A stretch of DNA of 64,000 nucleotides. It comes from Amycolatopsis acidicola. GTDB lineage: Bacteria; Actinomycetota; Actinomycetes; Mycobacteriales; Pseudonocardiaceae. The position numbers and the translations under genes are program-made. The first letter of the stretch is position 1; each line of letters begins with the position of its first letter. Location: positions 1 through 64,000 of the forward strand of contig NZ_VMNW02000045.1 in assembly GCF_007713735.2 (NCBI RefSeq). The letters run 5' to 3'. Positions 42,865 to 51,677 of the stretch are shown piece after piece. Under the pieces are notes generated by a model. The model made no database searches. It was not told the origin of the DNA and worked only from the letters and a program-made list of their open reading frames with translations.

Positions 42865-43431
42865 TTGATCAAGATCACCGAAGACATCGCCGTTCCCAGC
42901 CCGCCCGACCGCGTCTGGGAGGTGATCTCCGACCCCAAGGAGGTCGTCGCCTGCATCGGCGGCGCCGAGCTCGGCGAGTCGCACGAGGACGGCTCCTTCG
43001 ACGGCACGCTGGTGGTGAAGTTCGGCGCGGTGCGGGTGAAGTTCGGTGCCCGCGTGTCGCTGGACCTCGACGAGCCCGCCCGCGAAGGACGCCTTTCCGC
43101 GCGTGGCAAGGACGGGCAGGGCGCGACCAGGTTCAAGGCCGAGGCCACGTTCGGGGTGAGCGACGACGGCAACGGCGGCTCCAAGGTGAGCATGAACGGC
43201 GAGATCACGTTGTCCGGCAAGCTCGCGTCGCTGATCGAAGCCGGGGCCGGGGCCGTCGTCTCCCGGATGACCAAGGAGTTCACGGCCGAACTGATCCGCC
43301 GCTGCGGCGGGGAGCCCGAGCCGGCACCGGCGCGCAAGTCCTTCTGGGCGCGCGTGCGGGACTGGTGGCGGCGGATCGTCCACAAGGGACAGAACGAGCA
43401 GGAAGGAGTGCGCAGTGGCAAGGCTCAATAG
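42865..43431 (+). CDS. SRPBCC protein, CoxG (carbon-monoxide dehydrogenase subunit G) family
   Basis: 188 aa from TTG 42865 with GAGGAC 9 bp upstream. The START-like barrel (IKITEDIAVPSPPDRVWEVISDPKEVVACIGGAEL... to ...LIEAGAGAVVSRMTKEFTAELIRR) matches the CoxG family, which binds hydrophobic ligands or aids molybdenum-hydroxylase maturation. The C-terminal WARVRDWWRRIVHKG is an amphipathic, possibly membrane-associated tail. No molybdenum hydroxylase genes are in the window, so a ligand-binding role in the pathway is more likely. Confidence 0.78.
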   Translation: MIKITEDIAVPSPPDRVWEVISDPKEVVACIGGAELGESHEDGSFDGTLVVKFGAVRVKFGARVSLDLDEPAREGRLSARGKDGQGATRFKAEATFGVSDDGNGGSKVSMNGEITLSGKLASLIEAGAGAVVSRMTKEFTAELIRRCGGEPEPAPARKSFWARVRDWWRRIVHKGQNEQEGVRSGKAQ

Positions 43432-44269
43432 CATCATCCGCGCACTGGAGTCGGGTCAGCACGCGTTCGCGGCGTTCGCCGCGCCCGAACCCGCGGCGGC
43501 ACTGGACTTCGCGAACACCGACTACGACGGGCTCGTCTTCGAGGCCGAGCACAAGGCCTGGGACGCCACGGTCCTGCGGGACAGCCTGCAGTACCTGCTC
43601 GACCGGCGCCGGATCTTCGAGGGCGACACCCTCGCGCCGTCGCCCACCCCGCTGATCCGGGTTCCCGTCAACGGCGCGGAATACGGGCAGTGGCACGCGA
43701 AGCAGGCGCTCGACCTCGGCGCGTTCGGCGTCGTGTGGCCGCACGTCACCACCGTCGAAGAGGCGCGCAACGCCGTCGCCGCCTGCCGCTACCCGCGGCT
43801 GCCGGGCGAGAAGCTGTACGAGCCCGCGGGTGTCCGCGGTGACGCGCCGACGGCCGCCGCCCGCTACTGGGGCATCTCGAACCAGGAGTACTACCGGAAG
43901 GCCGACGTCTGGCCGCTCGACCCGGACGGCGAAATCCTCGTCGTGCTCATGATCGAGGACCAGCGCGGTATCGAGAACCTGCCCGACATCCTGAAGCAGG
44001 TTCCCGGCATCGGCATGGTGCTGATCGGCGAAGGCGACCTCAGCCAGGAGCTGGGTGTGCCGCGGCAGCTCGACCACCCGAAGATGGTCGACGCGCGGCG
44101 CCGGATCGTCGGGATCTGCAAGGAAAACGACGTCGTCGTCGGCCACCCGCACGTGACCGCGAACAACGTGGAACAGGTCCTCGAAGACGGCTACCGCTTC
44201 CTGATGTCCGCGCCCGTGCGCACCTTCCCCGGCCTCGAGAAGGGCCGCAAGCTCACCGGCCGTTCCTAG
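43415..44269 (+). CDS. HpcH/HpaI-family aldolase
   Basis: 284 aa from GTG 43415, overlapping the previous gene by 17 bp, with GGAAGGAG 6 bp upstream. TIM-barrel class II aldolase pattern: VFEAEHKAW, PLIRVPVNGAEYGQWHAKQALDLGAFGVVWPHV, metal Glu in MIEDQRGIENL and Asp in IGEGDLSQELG. The family cleaves 4-hydroxy-2-oxo acids to pyruvate plus an aldehyde or oxo acid. Next to a LigJ-like hydratase it is well placed to cleave the hydrated oxo-acid; this step is inferred. Confidence 0.85.
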   Translation: MARLNSIIRALESGQHAFAAFAAPEPAAALDFANTDYDGLVFEAEHKAWDATVLRDSLQYLLDRRRIFEGDTLAPSPTPLIRVPVNGAEYGQWHAKQALDLGAFGVVWPHVTTVEEARNAVAACRYPRLPGEKLYEPAGVRGDAPTAAARYWGISNQEYYRKADVWPLDPDGEILVVLMIEDQRGIENLPDILKQVPGIGMVLIGEGDLSQELGVPRQLDHPKMVDARRRIVGICKENDVVVGHPHVTANNVEQVLEDGYRFLMSAPVRTFPGLEKGRKLTGRS

Positions 44270-44290
44270 AGTCTGTTGGAGAAACCCGCA

Positions 44291-45340
44291 ATGATCATCG
44301 ACTGTCACGGTCACTTCACCACGGCGCCGCCGGCGCTCGGCAAATGGCGCGAGCGCCAGATCAAGGCCTACGAGTCCTCCGGTTTCCGTGTGCTGCCCAA
44401 CGAGCTGCGCATCGAGGACGAGGAGATCGTCGCCGCCATCGAGGGCGGGCAGCTGAAGCTGCAGACCGAACGCGGCACCGACGTCACGATCTTCTCGCCG
44501 GGCGCGGGGAAGATGGCCCACCACTACGGCGACGCGACGACCAGCCTGCACTGGTCCCAGGTCGCCAACGACCTCATCGCGCGGGTGTGCAAGTTGTTTC
44601 CCGGCCGTTTCATCGGCGGCTGCCAGCTTCCGCAGTCGCCGGGTGAGGGGCTGGAGACGTCGATCCGCAACTCGGTCGAGGAGCTCGAGCGCTGCGTGAC
44701 CGAGCTGGACTTCGTCGGCTGCCTGCTCAACCCGGACCCCTCCGACGGCTACTGGCAGGCGCCGCCGCTGACCGACAAGGTCTACTACCCGCTGTACGAA
44801 AAGCTGGTCGAGCTGGACGTGCCCGCGATGGTGCACGTGGCGATGTCGCGCAACGACGCCATCCAGGGCACCTGCGCGCACTACCTCAACGGCGACACCT
44901 CCGTCTTCATGCAGCTGTGCGAGTCGGACTTGTTCTCCGACTTCCCGACGCTGCGCCTGGTGATCCCGCACGGCGGCGGCGCGGTGCCCTACCACTGGGG
45001 CCGCTACCGCGGGATGATGCTCGACCGCGGCCGCCCGCCGCTCGAAGAAGCGTTGCTGCGCAACGTTTTCTTCGACACCTGCGTCTACCACAAGCGCGGC
45101 CTGGAGCTGCTCACCGACATCGTCGGAGCGGGGAACATCCTGTTCGCCTCCGAGATGATCGGCGCCGTCCGGAGCGTGGACCCCGAGACCGGGCGCCGCT
45201 TCGACGACGTGAAGGCCACCCTCGACACCATCGAACTCGCCGACGAAGACCGCGCGGCGATCTACGGCGGCAACGCGCTGAAGGTGTTCCCCCGCCTGGA
45301 AGGCGTGCTGCGCAAGAACAAGCAGGAGGTCGCGCTGTGA
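44291..45340 (+). CDS. LigJ-like 4-oxalomesaconate hydratase (amidohydrolase superfamily)
   Basis: 349 aa from ATG 44291 (GGAGA 8 bp upstream). N-terminal metal motif IIDCHGHFT, then RGTDVTIFSPGAG, GFVGCLLNPDPSDG-like region (DFVGCLLNPDPSDGYWQAPP), VPAMVHVAMS, LVIPHGGGAVPYHWGR, NVFFDTCVYHK and ILFASEMIGAVRSVDPETG. These blocks match LigJ of the protocatechuate 4,5-cleavage pathway closely, which hydrates 4-oxalomesaconate to 4-carboxy-4-hydroxy-2-oxoadipate. The following TPP gene overlaps by 4 bp. Confidence 0.85.
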   Translation: MIIDCHGHFTTAPPALGKWRERQIKAYESSGFRVLPNELRIEDEEIVAAIEGGQLKLQTERGTDVTIFSPGAGKMAHHYGDATTSLHWSQVANDLIARVCKLFPGRFIGGCQLPQSPGEGLETSIRNSVEELERCVTELDFVGCLLNPDPSDGYWQAPPLTDKVYYPLYEKLVELDVPAMVHVAMSRNDAIQGTCAHYLNGDTSVFMQLCESDLFSDFPTLRLVIPHGGGAVPYHWGRYRGMMLDRGRPPLEEALLRNVFFDTCVYHKRGLELLTDIVGAGNILFASEMIGAVRSVDPETGRRFDDVKATLDTIELADEDRAAIYGGNALKVFPRLEGVLRKNKQEVAL

Positions 45341-46986
45341 AGGTCTACGAAGCGCTGGCAAGGGCGTTCGCCGCGGAGGGCGTCACCGACGTCTTCGGCA
45401 TGATGGGCGACGCCAACATGCACTGGATGAACGCGCTCGCCGGGCACGGCGTGAAGCTGTACGAGGTTCGGCACGAGGGCGCCGGCCTGAGCATGGCGCA
45501 CGGCCACGCCCGCGCCACCGGCCAGCCGGGCGTCGTCACCACCACCAGCGGTCCGGGCACCGCGCAGCTGGCCACGTCGATGATCGTCGCCAGCCGGGCC
45601 CGCGTCCCGCTCGTCGCGTTCTGCGGCGAGACTTCGCTGGGGGACACCGGCGCCGTGCAGTACCTCGACCAGCGCCGCTTCGCCGCCGCGATCGAGGCCG
45701 AGTTCCTCCAGGTGACCAAGGCGGACACGGCCGAGGAGGTCGTGCAGAAGGCGTTCTACATCGCCCGCACCGAGTCCAAGCCGGTGCTCGTGAGCGCCCC
45801 GTTCGACGTGCAGCTGCAGGACTTCGAGGACATGGTGGACTACACCCCGTCCACCGAGCTGATCCGCGCCCCGAAGCTGCTGCCGCACCCGGAGCTCGTC
45901 GAGCAGGCCTGCGAGATCATCGCGGGCAGCAAGCGCCCGGTGATCATCGCCGGCCGCGGTGCCCGCCGCGCGGGCGCGGCCGAGCAGATCCTCGAGCTGC
46001 AGCGCCGGACCGGCGCCGTGCTCGCGTGCACCCTGCAGGCGAAGAACTGGCTGTACGGCGAAACCGACTACCACGTCGGGATCGCGGGCCTGTTCGGCAG
46101 CAAGGTCGCGATGGAGATCCTGCAGGAGGCCGACTGCGTGATCGCGGTGGGCGCGAGCCTGAACCACTACACGATCGAGAGCGGTTATCTCTTCCCTGAA
46201 GCCAAGTTCGTTCAGATCGACACCGCGCCGCACGTGGTGATGGGCAACGGCCAGGTGGCCGACAGCTACCTCCAGGCCGACGCCGTCGCCGGGCTCACCG
46301 GGCTCATCAGCGGGCTGGACAGCCGCGGCGTGCGGATCGAAGGCTTCCACACGCCCGAAATCCACGCCAAGCTCAGCGCCCCGCTGGTCGACCCCGCGGA
46401 GTTCCGCAGCGGCAACGGGCTGCTCGACCCGCGCGAGGCGATCTCCGTGATCGACGCCGAGCTGCCGGGTGAGATCGGCCTCGTGCTCGGCAGCGGGCAC
46501 CAGACCGACTTCGGCACCATGCTGTTCCAGCGCTCCCGCGAGATCACCTCGAACTACGGGATGTTCGGCGCCATCGGGCAGGCCCCGCTGCTGACCATCG
46601 GCACCGCGGTCGCCACCGGCAAGCCGACGTTCGTGGTCGAGGGCGACGCGAGCTTCCTGATGCACCTGTCCGAGTTCGACACCGCGGTCCGCTACGGGCT
46701 GCCGGTGCTCGTCGTGGTGATGAACGACGAAGGGCTCGGCGCGGAGTACCACAAGGCGGCGGCCAAGGGCCTGAACCCGGAGCTCGCGGTGATCCCGACA
46801 CCGGAGCTGGGCACGGTGGCGCAGGCACTCGGCGGTGGCGGCGCGACCGTGCGCACCACCGACGAGCTGCGCGCCGCGCTGGCCGAGTACGTCCGCGCGC
46901 CGCGGCCGACGGTGATCGACGTCCGCATCACGCGCGAGGTGCTCAGCGTTCCCTACCGGAGGATCCAGTACGGCGAGGACGTCTGA
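45337..46986 (+). CDS. Thiamine-diphosphate enzyme (acetolactate-synthase/decarboxylase-like)
   Basis: 549 aa from GTG 45337. Three-domain TPP architecture: N-terminal PYR domain with the catalytic Glu in VRHEGAGLSMAHGHAR (about residue 47), a central nucleotide-like domain (VIIAGRGARRAGA), and a C-terminal PP domain with GDASFLMHLSEFDTA...NDEGLG, the GDx-N motif for Mg-TPP. Likely decarboxylates or condenses a 2-oxo acid. It could act on the oxo-acid products of the aldolase; substrate unknown. Confidence 0.87.
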   Translation: MKVYEALARAFAAEGVTDVFGMMGDANMHWMNALAGHGVKLYEVRHEGAGLSMAHGHARATGQPGVVTTTSGPGTAQLATSMIVASRARVPLVAFCGETSLGDTGAVQYLDQRRFAAAIEAEFLQVTKADTAEEVVQKAFYIARTESKPVLVSAPFDVQLQDFEDMVDYTPSTELIRAPKLLPHPELVEQACEIIAGSKRPVIIAGRGARRAGAAEQILELQRRTGAVLACTLQAKNWLYGETDYHVGIAGLFGSKVAMEILQEADCVIAVGASLNHYTIESGYLFPEAKFVQIDTAPHVVMGNGQVADSYLQADAVAGLTGLISGLDSRGVRIEGFHTPEIHAKLSAPLVDPAEFRSGNGLLDPREAISVIDAELPGEIGLVLGSGHQTDFGTMLFQRSREITSNYGMFGAIGQAPLLTIGTAVATGKPTFVVEGDASFLMHLSEFDTAVRYGLPVLVVVMNDEGLGAEYHKAAAKGLNPELAVIPTPELGTVAQALGGGGATVRTTDELRAALAEYVRAPRPTVIDVRITREVLSVPYRRIQYGEDV

Positions 46987-46987
46987 C

Positions 46988-48136
46988 ATGGGGCTGCGAG
47001 ATCGCGGCAGCCCCCCGACGAGAGCGCCCGAGGTATGGACTCCGCAGCTGCTCGCGAAGGTCGAGTGGCGGGTGCTGTCCACGGCCGTCCCGTTCCGTGG
47101 ACTGTCCACAACGGACGGTCCGCTGCCTGGCCTGTTCCCGCTGGAGCGGACCGGCGTCGACGTTACCGGGCTCCGCCGCGCGGCGGAGGACTACCTCGGC
47201 GCGCTGACCGCGAAGGAGCGCGCCGAGGGCCGGTTCGTCATGCACGACGTGTCGTGGCGGTACTGGGCCAACGGGGCCCGGTACTTCCTGCGGCACGGCC
47301 TGTGCCTGGAGGAGCTGGACGAGCGCAAGCGTGAGCTGGCGCTGGAGATCCTGCGCCGCAGCCTGAGCGACGCCGGGTTCCAGCAGGTGCTCGACATGAT
47401 GCGGCTCAACCTGACCATCGGCGAGCTGCGCGGCGAGACCGACACGCTCAACGAATGGCTCTACTGGTTCAGCATCTACGGCGAGCCGGAGAAGGGCAGG
47501 CCGTGGGGCTGGCAGCTCGACGGGCACCACGTGAACGTCAACTGCGTGTTCGTCGGGGACCAGATGGTGCTCACCCCGACGTTCCTCGGGGCGGAGCCGG
47601 TCACCGCCGAGGGCGGGAAGTACGCGGGCACCACCGTGTTCCGGCGCGAGGAAGCCTTGGGGCAGCAGCTTTTCGCCAGCCTCGACGACGTCCAGCGCAA
47701 ACAGGCCGTGATCGGCGACGTGCTGCCGGAGGACCTCTTCGTCGGCGCGTTCCGGGACAACTTCGAGCTCAACTACGAGGGCGTCCCGTTCGCCGGCCTG
47801 AACGAGGAGCAGCACCGGACCGCGCTGGAACTGGTGGACCTGTATGTGGGACGGGCGAATCCCGGCCACGCGCGGGTGCGCCGGGACGAGGTCCTCGCCC
47901 ACGCGGACGAGACGCATTTCGCGTGGGTGGGCGACGCGGACGGGGTCTTCTACTACCGCGTGCACAGCCCGGTGATCCTCATCGAGTTCGAGCACCAGGC
48001 GGGCGTGATGTACGACAACGACACCCCCACGCGCCGCCACATCCACACCATCGTCCGCACGCCGAACGGTAACGACTACGGCGCCGATCTGCTGCGGCAG
48101 CACCACGAACGGCACCACGGAGGGAGCAGGAAATGA
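46988..48136 (+). CDS. DUF3500 family protein
   Basis: 382 aa, starting 2 bp after the TPP gene. YWFSIYGEPEKGRPWGWQLDG, HHVNVNCVFVGDQMVLTPTFLGAEP and a His-rich end (RRHIHTIVRTPNGNDYGADLLRQHH) match DUF3500, a family without established function. The conserved His, Glu and Asp clusters suggest a metal site. Its stop overlaps the next start (ATGA), tying it to the decarboxylase-like paralogues. Confidence 0.83.
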   Translation: MGLRDRGSPPTRAPEVWTPQLLAKVEWRVLSTAVPFRGLSTTDGPLPGLFPLERTGVDVTGLRRAAEDYLGALTAKERAEGRFVMHDVSWRYWANGARYFLRHGLCLEELDERKRELALEILRRSLSDAGFQQVLDMMRLNLTIGELRGETDTLNEWLYWFSIYGEPEKGRPWGWQLDGHHVNVNCVFVGDQMVLTPTFLGAEPVTAEGGKYAGTTVFRREEALGQQLFASLDDVQRKQAVIGDVLPEDLFVGAFRDNFELNYEGVPFAGLNEEQHRTALELVDLYVGRANPGHARVRRDEVLAHADETHFAWVGDADGVFYYRVHSPVILIEFEHQAGVMYDNDTPTRRHIHTIVRTPNGNDYGADLLRQHHERHHGGSRK

Positions 48137-49014
48137 AGATCGTGCTGGGCAGGGACGACCTCGCCGCGGTGGCCGTCGGCGCGGGCAAGGACGCGGGCGC
48201 CGCGGCCGAGCGCGTCGAGGTGAAGCCGGTGAACAAGGCTTCGCGCGCCTTCATGAACGACAACGCCTACGACATCTGCGAAATCCCGCTGGTGACCCTG
48301 TTGCAGGCGGCCGCCTACGACAAGCCGGTGTCGCTGCTGCCGGTCACCACGCTCGGCCGGTTCCAGCACCAGACATTGGTGACCCTCGGCGAGCAGGGGG
48401 TCGAACGCGTCAAGGGCAGCACCGTCGGCCAGCGCTCATGGAGCCAGACGACCGGGGTGTGGCTGCGCGGGTTCCTCACGGAGCAGTACGGGATCGCGCT
48501 GTCCGATGTGGAATGGCGCACCTACGAGGACGGGCACGTCGACGAGTACACCGACCCGTCGTGGGTCAAGCGGGCGCCGGAAGGCGTGAAGCTGCAGGCC
48601 GAGTTCCTCGCGGGCGAGGTCGCCTACGGGATCATGGGCAACGAGCTGCCGGACGACGACCGGATCCGCACGGCCGTCCCGGACGCGCTCGACGCGGCCG
48701 AGAAGTGGGCCTCCGCCAAGGGTTTCGCCCCGGTGAACCACGTGGTCGGCGTGAGCGTGGAGTCGGCGAAGCAGAACGCGAAGCAGGTGCTCGCGGTGTA
48801 TGACGCGCTCGCCGAGGCCGCCGCGGCGAAAGGCCCCGCGCCCGCGCCGGTCGACCTGAACCCGGTGGGCTTCGCCGCGCTGCGCGGCCCGTTCACCGCC
48901 GCCGCGAACTACGCCTTCGAGCAGGAGGTGCTGCCCCGCCGCGTCGAGTTCGACGAGCTGGTGGAGCGCACCTGCGCCGCGCTGGGCGTGTCCGCGTCGC
49001 GGCTCGGGGCCTGA
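48133..49014 (+). CDS. 4,5-dihydroxyphthalate-decarboxylase-like protein, paralogue B
   Basis: 293 aa with GGAGG before the ATG. Same PBP2-type fold as paralogues A and C: YDICEIPLVTLLQAAAY, GSTVGQRSWSQTTGVWLRGFLTEQYGI, FLAGEVAYGIMG and FAPVNHVVGV. It is the most divergent of the three: the R-F-H-H segment of the others is R-F-Q-H and the central acidic loop is reduced. No signal peptide. It may have a different substrate or act with paralogue C, which follows 30 bp later. Confidence 0.72.
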   Translation: MKIVLGRDDLAAVAVGAGKDAGAAAERVEVKPVNKASRAFMNDNAYDICEIPLVTLLQAAAYDKPVSLLPVTTLGRFQHQTLVTLGEQGVERVKGSTVGQRSWSQTTGVWLRGFLTEQYGIALSDVEWRTYEDGHVDEYTDPSWVKRAPEGVKLQAEFLAGEVAYGIMGNELPDDDRIRTAVPDALDAAEKWASAKGFAPVNHVVGVSVESAKQNAKQVLAVYDALAEAAAAKGPAPAPVDLNPVGFAALRGPFTAAANYAFEQEVLPRRVEFDELVERTCAALGVSASRLGA

Positions 49015-49044
49015 ATCACAAGAAATTCTTTCGAAAGGCAGACA

Positions 49045-50025
49045 ATGACTAAGCTCTCGGTGGTACTAGGGGAGTACGCGCACGGGAAGCCGTTGCTGGA
49101 CGGCGACGTCGCGATCGACGGTTACGAGGTCAACCCGGTCGAGGTGAAGCCGGTCATCGGCGCGTACCGCCGGATGATCCGCGACCTCGAGTTCGACGTG
49201 TGCGAGCTCGCCCCGACCTCGTACCTGATGGCGCTGCAGGCGGGGGTGCGGCTCACCGCGATCCCGGTCTTCCTCAACCGCCGCTTCCACCACGCCGATG
49301 TCCAGTGCGGTACGGCTTCGGGCATCCGGTTCCCCGGTGACCTCAAGGGCAAGCGGATCGGCGTCCGGGCGTACACGGTGACCACCGGCGTGTGGGTGCG
49401 CGGCATCCTGCGCGACGAGTACGGCCTCGACATCGACTCCGTCACCTGGGTCGTGGACGACGACGACCACATCGAAGGCCGCGCGCCCTCGAACGTCGAG
49501 CGCGTCACCGACGGCCGTTCGCTCGGCGAGCACCTCCGCAGCGGCGACATCGACGCGGCCTTCAGCGGCAACGCCGGCACCGGCCGCGCGGGCGCCCCGC
49601 GCGCCGGCTGGGCGGCGCCAGCCGAGCAGCCCGCGGGCGAGGACGGCCCGTACCCGCTGTTCCCCGACCACGACGTGCTCGCCGCGGACTGGTTCCTGCG
49701 CACCGGGATCTACCCGCTGCACTCGGTCATCGCGGTCCGCAGCGAACTGGTGGAGGCAGACCCCTCGCTGCCGACGAAGCTGTACGCCGCTTTCGCCGAG
49801 AGCAAGAAGCGCCAGGTCGCGGCCGACCCGGAGTGGACGGCGCTGCCGCGTCTGGCCAAGCAGGCCAAGCAGGTCGACGGGGACCCGATCCCGTACGGCA
49901 TCACGTCCAACGACGCCAGCCTGCGCGCGCTCGTGAAGTTCTCGCGGGACCAGGGCCTGCTCGACGCGGACTTCGACGGCGAGCCCGCCGCGCTGTTCGC
50001 CGCCGGCGACTACCCGGACGCCTGA
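49045..50025 (+). CDS. 4,5-dihydroxyphthalate-decarboxylase-like protein, paralogue C
   Basis: 326 aa, full family length. FDVCELAPTSYLMALQAG, PVFLNRRFHHADVQC, DLKGKRIGVRAYTVTTGVWVRGILRDEYGL, LRSGDIDAAFSG and FLRTGIYPLHSVIAVRSELV reproduce the conserved blocks of 4,5-dihydroxyphthalate decarboxylases, which remove a carboxyl group from the phthalate-derived catechol to give protocatechuate. No signal peptide. It is the best candidate for a catalytically competent member of the trio. Confidence 0.8.
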   Translation: MTKLSVVLGEYAHGKPLLDGDVAIDGYEVNPVEVKPVIGAYRRMIRDLEFDVCELAPTSYLMALQAGVRLTAIPVFLNRRFHHADVQCGTASGIRFPGDLKGKRIGVRAYTVTTGVWVRGILRDEYGLDIDSVTWVVDDDDHIEGRAPSNVERVTDGRSLGEHLRSGDIDAAFSGNAGTGRAGAPRAGWAAPAEQPAGEDGPYPLFPDHDVLAADWFLRTGIYPLHSVIAVRSELVEADPSLPTKLYAAFAESKKRQVAADPEWTALPRLAKQAKQVDGDPIPYGITSNDASLRALVKFSRDQGLLDADFDGEPAALFAAGDYPDA

Positions 50026-50038
50026 AAAGGAGACCTCC

Positions 50039-50890
50039 ATGGAAATCATCGACACCCACTGCCACGTCATCTCCGCCGACGAGGCCCGCTACCCGCGCGC
50101 CCCGATCGGCGGGAAGCAGTCCGGCTGGGCGAGCACCCGGCCGGTCACCGCGGACGGCATGGCCGAGGCGATGGACAAGGCAGGCATCAGCAAGTCGGTG
50201 CTGGTGCAGGCCACCACGGCGTACGGCTACGACAACTCCTACGTCGTGGACAGCAAGGCGCAGCGGCCGGAAAAGTTCATCGCGGTCGGCACGTTCGACC
50301 CGCTGCCCGCCGACGCGGCCGACAACCTCGTCAAGCTGACCGGTGAGGGCGGCCTGTCCGGCGTCCGGCTGTTCACCACCGGCAGCACGGTCGCCACCCA
50401 GGGCGAGTGGTTCGCCGCCCCGGAGACCTTTCCCTTCTGGGAGAAGGCGACCGAGCTCGGCGTGACGGTGTGCCTGCAGATGCGGCTCGGCCCGGCCACC
50501 GCGCAGCTCGTCGCGCTGCTGGAGCGGTTCCCGTCGGTCAACGTGCTGCTCGACCACATGGGCTACCCGGACATCGCGGCCTCGCCCGCGGACGCCGCCG
50601 CGGAGGTGGCGAAGCTGGCCGTCCACCCCGGACTGAACCTGAAGCTGACCCACCGCAGCCTCGAACCGCTGCACGAGGTCGGCGACCGGGCGAACGAGTT
50701 CCTCGAGCCGGTGATCGCCGCTTTCGGCGCGAACCGGATCGCCTGGGGCTCCAACCTTCCCGCCGCCGAGCAGTCCCTGCCCGAGCTGGTCGAGCTGGCC
50801 ACCGGCGTGCTCGCCGGGGTGCCCGAGACCGATCGCGCGGAGATCTTCGCCGGTACCGCGAAGCGCCTCTACCCGGACCTCGCCGGATAG
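50039..50890 (+). CDS. Amidohydrolase (Amidohydro_2/LigI superfamily)
   Basis: 283 aa; AAAGGAGA precedes the ATG. IIDTHCHV provides the N-terminal HxH, SVLVQATTAYGYDN, LSGVRLFT, VLLDHMGYPD and RIAWGSNLPAAEQ follow the COG3618 order that includes 2-pyrone-4,6-dicarboxylate lactonase LigI. The strand-8 position is Asn (GSN) rather than the Asp of LigI (GTD), a variant also seen in other members of this superfamily, so hydrolysis of a lactone or pyrone ring is plausible but not proven. Confidence 0.8.
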   Translation: MEIIDTHCHVISADEARYPRAPIGGKQSGWASTRPVTADGMAEAMDKAGISKSVLVQATTAYGYDNSYVVDSKAQRPEKFIAVGTFDPLPADAADNLVKLTGEGGLSGVRLFTTGSTVATQGEWFAAPETFPFWEKATELGVTVCLQMRLGPATAQLVALLERFPSVNVLLDHMGYPDIAASPADAAAEVAKLAVHPGLNLKLTHRSLEPLHEVGDRANEFLEPVIAAFGANRIAWGSNLPAAEQSLPELVELATGVLAGVPETDRAEIFAGTAKRLYPDLAG

Positions 50891-50894
50891 CGTC

Positions 50895-51677
50895 GTGGAC
50901 GAGAACGACAGGGGTTCCGCGACCCGCTACGGCCAGGTGTACGAGGAACTGCGCGTGCTGCTGCTGTCCGGCACGTTCGAACCCAACACCCGGCTGACCG
51001 AGGCCGACCTGACCCGGATGTTCGCCGTCTCGCGCGGCACCATCCGGTCGGTGCTGGTGCGCCTGGCCCAGGAGGGCTACGTCACCGCCGAGGTCAACCG
51101 GGGTGTCCGCACGAGGAGCTTCACGGTGGAAGAAGCGGCGGACATCCTGGAGGCGCGGGAAACCCTGGAGTCGGCGCTGGCCGGCAAGGCCGCCGAGCGC
51201 GCGACCGACGAGGAGATCGCCGAGCTGCGCCACACGCTCGACGAGATGGAAGCGGCGCAGAAACGCGGGGACCAGGCCGCGTACTCGCGCGGCAACCGGA
51301 CGTTCCACCAGCAGGTGAAGCACGCCTCGCACCAGACGACACTGGCGCGCGCGTACGACACCCTGCTGTACCCGCTGGTGATGCGGCAGTACCGCAACCT
51401 CAGCGCGCAGCACCCGCGATCCGGTTCGCTGCAGGAACACCAGGCGATCTTCCTCGCCATCGTCACACGGAACCCCGACGCCGCCGTGGCGGCCATGCGC
51501 CACCACGTCGGGTCGGCCCGCCGCGCCCTGCTGCTCGACGACCAAGTGGTCAACGCGGCCCAAGGAACAGTGGAGAGGAGTTTGCGTAGCGGTGCGGGTG
51601 GCGGCCCCTCCCGTCGCCCGCCACCACCCTCAACGGGCGCGCTGCGCGCGGCTAGCCACATTCAAGGCGGCCCCTGA
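50895..51677 (+). CDS. GntR-family repressor (FCD/FadR subfamily) with repeat-derived tail
   Basis: 260 aa from GTG 50895. Winged HTH (YEELRVLLLSGTFEPNTRLTEADLTRMFAVSRGTIRSVLVRLAQEGYV, about 15-62) and FCD effector domain (about 80-215; ESALAGKAAERATDEEIAELRHTL, FHQQVKHASHQTTL, EHQAIFLAIVTRNPDAAVAAMRHHV carry the metal-binding Asp/His positions). FadR-type proteins bind TNGT-N3-ACNA sites, matching the six sites found here. The last 30-35 residues (VERSLRSGAGGGPSRRPPPP...) are encoded by the dispersed repeat at 51580 and replace the native C-terminus. Confidence 0.87.
   Translation: MDENDRGSATRYGQVYEELRVLLLSGTFEPNTRLTEADLTRMFAVSRGTIRSVLVRLAQEGYVTAEVNRGVRTRSFTVEEAADILEARETLESALAGKAAERATDEEIAELRHTLDEMEAAQKRGDQAAYSRGNRTFHQQVKHASHQTTLARAYDTLLYPLVMRQYRNLSAQHPRSGSLQEHQAIFLAIVTRNPDAAVAAMRHHVGSARRALLLDDQVVNAAQGTVERSLRSGAGGGPSRRPPPPSTGALRAASHIQGGP

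Noticed and set aside
48133-50025. The decarboxylase-like paralogues as additional ABC solute-binding proteins
   Set aside because: The PBP2 fold is shared, but they lack any signal peptide or lipobox and match the decarboxylase block order. The true binding protein with lipobox is at 53374.
50740-50765. Asn in the strand-8 GSN motif of the amidohydrolase as evidence of a dead enzyme
   Set aside because: GSN variants are also known in this superfamily and the N-terminal HxH and other ligands are intact, so it is not treated as a pseudoenzyme.
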